Shown here: piece by piece, positions 1-11,200 of the stretch
Layout: every line of letters starts with the position of its first letter
Position numbering within the stretch: position 1 is the first letter of the stretch
Assembly (NCBI GenBank): GCA_944989445.1
Contig: CALYLW010000052.1
Location: forward strand, 1,696,142-1,760,141
Reading direction: 5' to 3'
DNA: 64,000 nucleotides
From: Ampullaceana balthica
Lineage: Eukaryota; Mollusca; Gastropoda; Lymnaeidae
Notes under the pieces: model-generated
What the model was told of the DNA's origin: nothing
The model's input: only the letters and a program-made list of their open reading frames with translations
Database searches by the model: none
Translations under genes and position numbers: made by a program

Positions 1-2
1 TA

Positions 3-80
3 GATGAATTGATAAAAGGGAAAACTGACTGGAGTATGAGTTTCCACCCCGAAAAGTGTCAACTGTTAAGAGTACCATAG
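3..80 (+). mobile_element. LINE reverse-transcriptase fragment, 5' piece
   Basis: Frame 3 reads DWSMSFHPEKCQLLRV and then hits a stop at 78-80. The FHPEKC...LR stretch is characteristic of non-LTR (LINE) reverse transcriptases, just downstream of the catalytic YADD region. The matching continuation of the same domain resumes near 1108, so the element appears split by the two MITE copies in between. It is a decayed fragment with no complete ORF. Clade (Jockey/CR1-like) is inference only. Confidence 0.65.
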
Positions 81-118
81 AATTTTTTTTTAAAAACGTA
101 AAAAAACAAGTTTTTTTA

Positions 119-582
119 CTATAAATCCTTTATGTACGAGACGTAACTAAAGAGAATGTTCATTATAATACGCAGCGCCAGACCATCCAAAAATACAAAA
201 TTGCAGTTGTGTCGTAAAACATGTTTAATATAATGCGCACCGATCAGGAATATGTTTATAAAAAGAGTTGTCAATAAAATACGCACCTTATTGCGCGACA
301 GAAAGGTTGTTCAATATAATACGAACCGCGACACTCTATCTCAAAAAATAACATGATTCATAGGAATAAATAAAATAATCTTAAAAAGTCAATAATTTAA
401 ATACGGTACAAGCGATCGATCTGAAATTTTAATACATTGTTTTTATCATTGGTACAAAACTGCCTGCTAAATTTCAGCTCGCTAGCTTACGAGGAAGTGG
501 GTTAAAAATTGAATCAAAATTTTGGCGACAAGCAAGGGTGCAAGGGTGCAACCAGACATCACGAGTTAATATAAAGGATTTA
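119..582 (+). mobile_element. MITE-like dispersed repeat, copy 1 of a tandem dimer
   Basis: It starts with TATAAATCCTTTATGTA and ends with TAATATAAAGGATTTA, which are inverted relative to each other (13-14 bp terminal inverted repeats). Inside are four spaced subrepeats around the motif ATAATRCGCACCG, then an inverted pair TGAAATTTT / AAAATTTCA that could form a hairpin. It has no coding capacity. Near-identical copies occur at 617, 18365 and 18861, a more diverged one at 59547, and reverse-strand copies at 30271, 47463 and 51075. Confidence 0.75.
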
Positions 583-616
583 ATTTAAAAAAAACACGTA
601 AAAACCAAGTTTTTCA

Positions 617-1075
617 CTATAAATCCTTTATGTACGAGACGTAACTAAAAGAATGTTCTTTATAATACGCAGCGCCAGACCATCCAGAAATACAAAATTG
701 CAGTTGTGTCGTAAAACATGTTTAATATAATGCGCACCGATCAGGAATATGTTTATAAAAAGAGTTGTCAATAAAATACGCACCTTATTGCGGCGACAGA
801 AAGGTTGTTCAATATAATACGCACCGCGACGCTCTATCTCAAAAAATAGCATGATACAAAGGAATAAATAGAATAATCTAAAAAATCAATAATTTAATTA
901 AGGTACATGCGATCGATCTGAAATTTTGATACATTGTTTTTATTATCGGTACAAAACTGCCTGCAAAATTTCAGCTCGCTAGCTTACCAGCAAGTGGGTT
1001 AAAAATCGATCAAAAGTTTTGGCGACAAGCAAGGGCGGGCGGCCGCAGACACCACGAGTTAATATAGAGGATTTA
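617..1075 (+). mobile_element. MITE-like dispersed repeat, copy 2 of a tandem dimer
   Basis: This is a second head-to-tail copy of the family, separated from copy 1 by about 35 bp of A-rich sequence. It differs from copy 1 by scattered substitutions and small indels. Together with copy 1 it interrupts the LINE fragment. Confidence 0.75.
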
Positions 1076-1107
1076 AAAAGAAACAAATAAATTAAAAATA
1101 TTTCATT

Positions 1108-1545
1108 CATGGAAAGGAACTAACCCAAACAAAATATGCAAAATACTTAGGAGTCATAATAAATGAGAAATTATCAATGAAGTTATTAAAAAATCAAACA
1201 AAACCTTAGGCTTTATACAAAGAAACCTTTACAAATGTAATTAAGATATAAAACTAAAATGCTATCTCACTTTGGTGAGACCTGTACTAGAATATGCATC
1301 TTCTGTATGGGACCCATCCACCAAAGAAAACATTGATAAACTAGAACAAATTCAAAAAAGAGCTGCCAGATTCATTACTGGAGAATATTCAAAACTGACT
1401 AGAATAGATAACACCATTAGTTAAATCATTTAACCTTGAAACGCTAGAGGATAGAAGAACCAAGAGTAAAGTAGTAATCATACATAAAGCAATTAACTAT
1501 AATTTAGAAATACAACACAAAGATAACTTAAACACAACCCATAGA
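1108..1545 (+). mobile_element. LINE reverse-transcriptase fragment, 3' piece
   Basis: Translation gives LTQTKYAKYLGVIINEKLS, then after a frame change KTLGFIQRNLYKCN, YLTLVRPVLEYASSVWDP and KLEQIQKRAARFITGEYS. These are the post-catalytic segments of non-LTR retrotransposon reverse transcriptases (the 'RPVLEYASxVWDP...IQ+RAARF' region). Frame changes and in-frame stops show it is a dead copy. The order and spacing are what would be expected directly after the 3-80 fragment. Confidence 0.8.
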
Positions 1546-1612
1546 TAAGCGTAGGACGCAATAATCTTCTGTATAGAAGGAACGTCTGAAACAGATAAGA
1601 TAAGACTTAACA
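1546..1612 (+). mobile_element. LINE 3' tail shared with a SINE
   Basis: Contains GGACGCAATAATCTTCTG, a small palindrome CTTCTGTATAGAAG, then CGTCTG and GATAAGATAAG. Almost the same tail closes the tRNA-derived SINE at 28040-28335, and an inverted piece occurs near 18208-18250. This is the layout expected when a SINE uses the 3' end of its partner LINE. Confidence 0.65.
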
Positions 1613-1631
1613 GGCTGGGAGAGTGTGGATG

Positions 1632-2095
1632 GTGTTATAAACGGTTCACCGACAAAACGGCACCGACAATCGGGTTCCGACATAACGGCCCCGACAAAAC
1701 GGCCCTGGACTAATGGACTAATAGTAAAATGTACAATCAAAAATTATATTCGTATTTTTACTCACCTAAGCAGTGACATGTTTAGGTCAACAATAAACAA
1801 TAATAATGACATCACAAGAGTGAATTTAATGGCCTTTACGCGAAATGGTACCAATCACGGCTGTTTGTGGACAAGAAACACTATATTAACATCACAAGAA
1901 ATAATTTTACAATTTTACCACCTTTTTTAAGGGTGGAAAAGTTGACAAAAGCTTAAAATGAAAAAATAAAATTATTAACAAAAAAAAATTAAAGTTTTGT
2001 TAAAAAATGTTAACAATTTGTCTGGGGCCGTTTCGACTGGGGCCGTTATGTCGGAGCCATTATGTCGGGGCCGTTTTGACGGGTCACCGTTATAT
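1632..2095. mobile_element. Foldback/MITE element with ~75-bp imperfect inverted repeats
   Basis: The left arm (about 1632-1710) carries repeated CGACAAAACGGC and CCGACATAACGGCCCC. The right arm (about 2021-2095) carries the reverse complement, GGGGCCGTTATGTCGG and GGGGCCGTTTTGAC. The middle is AT-rich and non-coding. The element ends about 40 bp before the exon 1 acceptor at 2134. Confidence 0.7.
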
Positions 2096-2134
2096 ACTCA
2101 TGTTAAACGGTATATTACATTCCACCATCATTAG

Positions 2135-2251
2135 AATGGCATCGCCGGAAGTTTCTGGTACACCAGCTGTGCTGTGGTCAACATGATTCTCTTCCCAGTG
2201 TTGTCCGTCCAGTTCAAGACCAGGGCGCCAGGGGCTAAAACCTTCCTACAG
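2135..2251 (+). CDS. DUR3-like: DUR3-like exon 1 of window (phase 0 to 0)
   Basis: Acceptor CATTAG ends at 2134; donor CAG|GTAGGT follows 2251. The exon encodes 39 residues beginning [15 protein letters not shown] and ending APGAKTFLQ. It matches the membrane helix and short loop that in plant DUR3 reads GVSGPFWYASG...KRKAPNAHT. The preceding exons must lie left of the window. Confidence 0.85.
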
Positions 2252-5200
2252 GTAGGTCAGCTTGCCCGGATGTTAGACACTAGAAATAGTTTATTTCTAT
2301 CTTAACGTTAAAAAAATCAAACCTACATAAATCATCTCTTAAAGTGTGTCATCTATCCATCCATCATTCCATCCATCATTCCATCCATCAATCCACCCAT
2401 CCATCAATCCATCCACCCATCCACCCATCCATCCATCCACCCATCAATCCATCCACTCATCCATCAATCCATCCACCCATCAATCAATCCACCCATCCAT
2501 CAATCCATCCATTCATCCATCAATCCACCTATCCATCCACCAATCCACCTATCCATCTATTTATCTACCTATCTTTTTAAAAATATAACGAATGGAAAAC
2601 AAGACAAACCAACACATTTGTATAACACATGAACACACTTAGTCCCGATGACTAAACAAACTCAGCACTATATTTGAAATCAATATTCTAAAATAATGTT
2701 TTGTTATCAGTGAGTGATCTCTGTTTCACAGGTCATCCACGCCAGATTCGGGCAACCTCGCCCACATCGTGTTTTGTTTCTTCGCCCTCCTCATGAACCT
2801 CATGGTGACCATCTGTCTGCTGACCGCATCTACGGCCCTTCTGCAAGCTCTGGTCAAGGACGCCAGTGGGGAATATTGTGTCCTCATCATGGCTACCTTG
2901 TTTGGTCAGTTAAACTTCTGGGAATATAGCTATATTTTTTTAGTCAGCTAAACTTCTAGGAATATAGCTACGTTGTTTGGTCAGTTAAACTTCTTGGAAT
3001 ATAGCTACCTTGTTTGGTCAGTTAAACTACTGGGAATATAGCTACCTTGTTTGGTCAGTTAAACTTCTAGAAATATGCATTCTTATAGCTACCTTGTATG
3101 ATGAGAGGAGACCAAAGGCGTCAATATGATTTAACGATTCGTTGTTTTGACTTTTGATGTGTTCTTTTATTTTAATTTTTTAAATCTTTCCTTCATTTCC
3201 AGTTTTTATTTCATTTTAATCTTAGAGATGGACAGATGAATGCTAGAGAATGGAAGATTGGGAACAATTGGGTTAAAAGCAGTCGGGAACCCACGGGTTA
3301 AAATCAAACTATCAGCGCGTGTATTAATCTACCTGGTACCTGGCCAAGTTTTTATATAACTGGCGAAGGTCCCACCACATCTAAAGTCTGGAATATTGTT
3401 TCTTGCACGGTGCTTTTGGCCGTGGTAGTAAATCAATGACAGCCAAATGTGAATGTAATCCTTTCATGTTCACTTCATGACTGTCTTGATCTATAAGTGA
3501 ATTATTTTACTGTTTGATATTTTCAGTCAAGTTTTAAACAGAAATCTGATATCTGTTTACTTATGAATATTTCACGTTGAACTTCCTAAGAAAAACGCCC
3601 GACAAAATTATCCAAAACCAGCTTCCCCATCGGTTCGAAAACATATTTTATGTGCTTCCATTTTATTGACACTTTCAAATTCTGAACGAATCGTGCTCTC
3701 TCAAATGTTTTACTCTTACAGCTAATTATTTTGTCCCATCAGCAGTACTAATTCTGACACCAATACTATTTATTCTGTCCCACCAATACTAGTTATTCTG
3801 CCCCACAAATACTAATGATTCTGTCTCACCTCATGAAATGCAAACCGCCCCACTAAAATGAAATGCAAACCGCCCCACTAAAATGAAATGCAAACCGCCC
3901 CACTAAAATGATCCTCTACTTCCCATTTCATGTAACTACAGCATCTCTCCCATTAGGCCAGTAAATTTATTGCAAGTCCTGTATCACTTTGTGCATCAGC
4001 CGCGAGACTTTCCTCGAGGGTGTCTTTTGCCAGGTTTTGCCGAGTGTCGTGTCCACCGAAATTATGCTGCTCTGTTTGAAATCCAATGTTCTTTCGGACA
4101 TCGATTGCCTGGCAATGTTCGTGTTTTGTGGGCATCTGGGGTGCCGTTGTTGTGGTCTCAAAGTGTCTCTTTATTCCGGGGGCGGGGGGCGTGGGGAGAG
4201 CGGGTTCTCTTTCAAAACAAGACCAGCCGTAACCGAATTGATCTGTTTAATGGACCATGTATGTCTGGAACCAACTATAAATGTTTAGGATCAGCCACAC
4301 TTTTTTGGGGAACAGCTTCAATAATTGGGGGCCAGCTATCTGAGGCAAGCTACAATTGTTTGGGACCAAGCAATAAACTTTTTTTGAGCGTAAAATTAAT
4401 AAAATTAAAAAGAAATCTGACCTTCACCTTAAATTGTATTACTCTTAAAACCAAACAGTTGGCAACCATAATTGTTTTGTTCTAAACGTTAAACACAACA
4501 ATTGGAACATTTCTATCTTTTTAAAATGAGATTTAAGTGTATGAACTTTAAGTGTTACACCCAGGAAGAAATGTTGGATCACGGTTTGTGAACGAGCTAC
4601 TGGATAACTGTAGAAGATGTCAGTCTGATAGCTTCAATGAACATATGTATGATAATGAACAAAATAACACGTTGCTGGTGTAGAAGATGTCTGTCTGATA
4701 GCTTCAATGAACATATGCATAATAATGAACAAAATAACACGTTGCTGGTGTAGAAGATGTCAGTCTTATAGCTTCAGTGAACATATGCATAATAATGAAC
4801 AAAATAACACGTTGCTGGTGTAGAAGATGTCTGTCGGATAGCTTCAATGAACATATGCATAATAATGAACAAAATAACACGTTGCTGGTGTAGAAGATGT
4901 CTGTCTGATAGCTTCAATGAACATATGCATGATAATGAACAAAATAACACGTTGCTGGTGTTAAAGATGTCTGTCTGATAGCTTCAATGAACATATGCAT
5001 GATAATGAACAAAATATTGCTGGTCTACTCCCATTTCTGTGGAGGTCATCGCAAAGTCACAACAGATGTGACAACACGGACGCTATGTTTCTCATAAATA
5101 AACTCAACAGCATACCCAGTGTTTTGGTTTCTATAGTCTCTGTCACATACCTCAATTTGGCTATCATATACACTCAATCACACACTTTAATTTGGCTATC

Positions 5201-8200
5201 ATATACACTCAATCACACACTTTAATTTGGCTATCATATGCAGAGGCGTAACTAGATTTTTGACGCCCTTCGCTAATTTATTTTTGGCGCCCTTTATTTA
5301 GATAAAAAAATAATAAAATTAGAGATTTAGCGGCGCCCTTTTGAACTGGCGCAGGCCGGCGCTCTTGGCAACTGCCCCAATGCCAAGCCGTTGTTACGCC
5401 ACTCATCATGTGCTCTCAATCATACACATCAATTGGGCTATCATATCAACTCAATCATACACATCAATTGGGCTATCATATGAACTCAATCATACACATC
5501 AATTGGGCTATCATATCAACTCAATCGTACACATCAATTGGGCTATCATATCAACTCAATCTTACACATCAATTGGGCTATCATATGAACTCGATCATAC
5601 ACATCAATTGGGCTATCATATCAACTCAATCATACACATCAATTGGGCTATCATATCAACTCAATCATACACATCAATTGGGCTATCATATGAACTCAAT
5701 CATACACATCAATTGGGCTATCATATCAACTCAATCATACACATCAATTGGGCTATCATATGAACTCAATCATACACATCAATTGGGCTATCATATGAAC
5801 TCAATCATACACATCAATTGGGCTATCATATGAACTCAATCATACACATCAATTGGGCTATCATATGAACTCAATCATACACATCAATTGGGCTATCATA
5901 TCAACTCAATCATACACATCAATTGGGCTATCATATCAACTCAATCATACACATCAATTGGGCTATCATATCAACTCAATCATACACATCAATTGGGCTA
6001 TCATATGAACTCAATCATACACATCAACTGGGCTATCATATGAGCTCAGTCTCCTTCTGTTATTAAGCTACTTTGTTTGGACTCAATCGCATGCTATAAT
6101 TTATTTAAAATTTAAACTTGTCATGGAAAAATAATTCTTTCATTGAAAAAGTAGACTCAGTTTATTCCCCCGCATGTTTGGTAAAAAACAAAAAAACTTA
6201 CCCTTCAAACAAGACTTTGCTGTTTATAAAATAATGCGTCTTCATGAGCTACAATTGATGAGATTAAACAAAATTAACTTTTAGGCTAATTTTTGTTCTT
6301 GCTTTTATTCTATTTTAGCTCTGCTACTGTGTTTTAAACATTATTTTCATTTGTTTGCCTCGTCCATAAAAGAGGATGTTCAGTAAAAATGTCTCTTGTA
6401 ATCGACCGGGTAAAACACTTGAACACGTTATTTATTTAAAAGACCACTTATTTAGTGCTCTCGTAAACCAGTGCTCCAAATACCCAATTTAGTTATGTCC
6501 CCTTCCATACCCTCCCCCTTTCCACCTCCCTTTATTATTTTAATTTTCTTCTCTTTCTAACAACAAGCTGTGAGAGGAGAAATACGTTTAGTCACTTCGA
6601 TCTCTGAGAGCGGTAATTGATTTTTCCGATCACGCCAATAATCCCTGTTGACGGCAGCCCAAACGCTCACCGCTGGCCACCAAAAGATGTTTTGGTTTTC
6701 TCCCCATTTGTTCCTTGCAGCACCCGCCCCTAAAGAGGATCGACCACACACTCGACATAAACATCTCGTAAACAGGCCATCGTCTGCATTCAGCTGTTTC
6801 AAAATCTTGTTTCTCTTTACTATCCCCCCAAAATGGTTCTTTTTGAAGTCGATGTAGTACTATGTTCAATGATCGACTCTCTACTTCAACCGCCATCCCA
6901 TTGTGTGTTAGCCATAATTCTCGGATCACTTTCGTTGATTAATTTGTCCCTGATTACCTCAGACTCGCCCCCCCCCCACTTCAGATTGACTCTCCACTAG
7001 GGTTGTCAATATTGTTGAAAAAGCTGCCCGGGTACCGTCCTAATTTCGAACAGGTACCCGGGTTACCCGTTCGAATCGTCGCATAATTTTCCCGTCATGA
7101 CCGCTATACAATGATGTGCTGCCTAGCCACCATCCATGCACCTCATTTCACACAGTAGCCAGACGGCCGGCGTCTTGACCATCACACACTGTTAGTAACT
7201 ATTTAATTTATCATTGACTATTAAAACTGACAACTTTTGGTGTATTATTAAAATCAGTTTTTGGGCTAGGCATACGTCTCAATGTTTATACGAGTGGAGG
7301 GAGGAGAGGCGGTAGATAAACAACTTTGGCTAGTCTCAATCGGAAACTTTTCTGCCGAAGGTCTGGATTAACTGTCAAACAGCAGTTTGGGGGCCGACTA
7401 CAAACAGATTTTTGGTAAACTACAGGTAAAAAAAGTATCTTTTTTTGGATATTAAAAGGTCTCCAGGGGCCGGAAAAGAGCATCCAGCGGGCCGCATCTG
7501 GCCTGCGGGCCGTAGTTTGGAGACCCTTGATATAGACGACAATGGCCAAACCGCATGCGGCTCTTCTGTGCTCATATTGTGGCTCGCTTACAATTTATGA
7601 AAGATATGTTACAATGATTAGTGGAAGATTTCCATGCCAGGTTTAATGACCCAAACTGCTGCAATGTGGCTCTCAACAATTTTGTTTATGTTTTAAAATG
7701 GCTCTCAGTAACTACAGGTATGGCCACCCCGGATATAGACATTGAAGCCACATTTTCACGGGTACCCGGGCGGAATTTTACTACCCGGGTAATCACCTAC
7801 ACCACCACCTCAGACTGACACATTACCACCTCAGACTGACACACCACCACCTCAGACTGACACATCACCACCTCAGACTGACACATTACCACCTCAGACT
7901 GACACATCACCACCTCAGACTTACACATTACCACTTCAGACTGAAACACCCACACCTTAGACTGACACACCCAAACCTTAGACTGACACACCCCCACCTC
8001 AGACTAACATACCCAAACCTTAGACTGGCACACTCATAGCTTAGACTGACACACCCAAACCTTAGACTGACACACCCCCACCTCAGACTAACACACCCAA
8101 ACCGTAGACTGACACATTCCCACCTCAGACTGACACACCCCCAATTCAGATTGCCACCCCCACCTCAGACTGACACACCCCCCAATTCAGATTGACACCC

Positions 8201-11200
8201 CCAACCTCAGACTGACACACCCCACCTCAGAATGACACACCCCCACCTCAGACTGACACACCCCACCTCAGACTGACACTTCACCACCTCAGACTGACAC
8301 ATCACCATCTCAGACTGACACATCACCACCTCAGACTGACACATCACCACCTCAGACTGACACATCACACCCTCAGACTGACACATTACCACCTCAGACT
8401 GACACATTACCATCTCAGACTGACACATCACCACCTCAGACTGACACATCACCACCTCAGACTGACACATCACCACCTCAGACTGACACATCACCACCTC
8501 AGACTGACACATCACCACCTCGGACTGACACATCACCACCTCAGACTGACACACCCCCACCTCAGACTGACACATCACCAACTCAGACTGACACACCCAC
8601 ACCTTAGACTGACATACCCAAACCTTAGACTGACACACCCCCACCTCAGACTAACACACCTAAACCTTAGACTGACACACCCCCACCTCAGACTAACACA
8701 CCCAAACCTTAGACTGACACAGCCACACCTTAGACTGACACACCCAAACCTTAGACTGACACACCCCCACCTCAGACTAACACACCTAAACCTTAGACTA
8801 ACACACCCCCACCTCAGACTAACACACCCAAACCTTAGACTGACACACCCCCACCTCAGACTGACAGACCCCCCTATTCAGATTGACACCCCCACCTTAG
8901 ACTGACACACCCCCACCTCAGTCTGACACACCCACAATTCTGATTGAAACCCCTCACCTCAGACTGACACACCCCCACCTCAGACTGACACATCCGCACC
9001 TCAGACTGACACACCCCCACCTCAGACTGACACACACCCAATTCAGATTGACACCCCCCACCCTCTGTCTTGTGCTATATTGTAGCTCAGAGTGCTACAT
9101 CCAACCAATGACCACTACACCCTGTCTCAGAGTGCTACATCCAACCAATGACCACTAAACCCTGTCTCAGAGTACTACATCCAACCAATGACCACACCAC
9201 CCTGTCTCAGAGTGCTACATCCAACCAATGACCACTACACCCTGTCTCAGAGTGCTACATCCAACCAATGACCACTACACCCTGTCTCAGAGTGCTACAT
9301 CCAACCAATGACCACACCACCCTGTCTCAGAGTGCTACATCCAACCAATGACCACATCACCCTGTCTCAGAGTGCTACATCCAACCAATGACCACACCAC
9401 CCTGTCTCAGAGTGCTACATCCAACCAATGACCACACCACCCTGTCTCAGAGTGCTACATCCAACCAATGACCACACCACCTGTCTCAGAGTGCTACCTC
9501 CAACCAATGACCACTACACCCTGTCTCAGAGTCCTACATCCAACCAATGACCACTAAACCCTGTCTCAGAGTACTACATCCAACCAATGACCACACCACC
9601 CTGTCTCAGAGTGCTACATCCAACCAATGACCACTACACCCTGTCTCAGAGTGCTACATCCAACCAATGACCACACCACCCTGTCTCAGAGTGCTACATC
9701 CAACCAATGACCACACCACCCTGTCTCAGAGTGCTACATCCAACCAATGACCACACCACCCTGTCTCAGAGTGCTACATCCAACCAATGACCACTACACC
9801 CTGTCTCAGAGTGCTACCTCCAACCAATGACCACTACACCCTGTCTCAGAGTGCTACATCGAACCAATGACCACACCACCCTGTCTCAGTTGCGCTACAT
9901 CCCACCCCTATCAGATTTCACTAATGGTCCGAGTACCAAAGCTTTCATGACTGGTGCTAACGTTGGCTCGTTGCATTGATCGGGCCAGCGCACTCTATGA
10001 TTTGGGCAATTTTCTCACGACATTTTGTCGCTGCTCCGTCTGACCTTTTAAGGTGTGGGTGATGTCGCTTGCTTTCTGCTTTGTTTGACTGGTATATTTA
10101 TGTCAACGATCGCTGCTGTTTCTGTTTTTCTTTCTTCTACCCAACATCAGCGGCATTCTATCGACCCTACTCGGTTACACTGATTTGGAAATCGAAACAA
10201 TTTGGATACTCGGCCACTCAAGCTACGTGTTGTTCATCGATTCACTGAACATATTTCCTGTTTAGCTCTTATCGGAAACCTTTCTACCTACCAATATCTA
10301 CTCTTAGATTAATTAAACAACATGGTTATGGTAATGTATACGGTTTTTATTTCAAACCTGTTCCCTGGTGAAGTTGAAGAGATTGATCCGAAGGTCTCAC
10401 GAGAAATGAGAGGACAGAACTGACCATGCAGCTAATAGAAACAAAGATCTGAACTGTCCAGGGAAATAGGATCATCAGATGGGCATCACTTGACCTGGTC
10501 AGTTATCATGTAGTCAGGGACGTCGACCTGTGGGGACTGCTGGGATGTTGTTAAAATGATTGTTTGGACTGGGAACGTTGGGTAGAGGGTGTTTTCAACT
10601 TATAATTATAACTGCAATACACAACAAACACTAAATAATTTAAAGAGCCGCCGGTAATTTTTTTTTATTGCTGGGAAGTTTATTTAAGTTTATTTAGGTT
10701 TATTTAAGTTTATTTAAGTTTATTTATATATAAGTTTACCTAAGTTTATTTAAGTTTATTTAAGTTTATTTAAGTTTATTTAAGTAGCATTTTGAAAATA
10801 GTTTTCAAGGTAAAGTCAAAGATTGCAATAAAATAACAGTTTCGACTGCTTATTGATTGTTTTATTTAATCTTAAAAACTACGTTAACTGAGCACACGTG
10901 ATCTAAATATCGGACTATTTCATATATATTTAATATATATTTTTAATATCTTTAAACAAATCTTCATGAACTTAAATCAATTTTCAATTAGCAAAATGTC
11001 TTTGACATTTCGAGAAGTCAAACCTGGACACGTTACTCAAAGATGTCTTTGACAGCTTGTACATTTTTATCTTCCACTTGTATATTTTTAAGTTTTGTTT
11101 TCTAAATTATTTTTTGCGCGCAATTCTTCTCTAGAGTTTAATAAAAATAAATGTTTCATGAACACATTAGACAAAATAATTTAAAAGTGAATTCATAGCA

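Noticed and set aside
3953..4485. Overlapping frames of 60-171 codons on both strands
   Set aside because: No recognised homology, no agreement with exon phases, no consistent splice sites; left as unknown unique sequence.
7797..8644. Regular direct repeats resembling a CRISPR array
   Set aside because: No unique spacers between repeats, no cas genes, eukaryotic intron context; simple 21-bp minisatellite.
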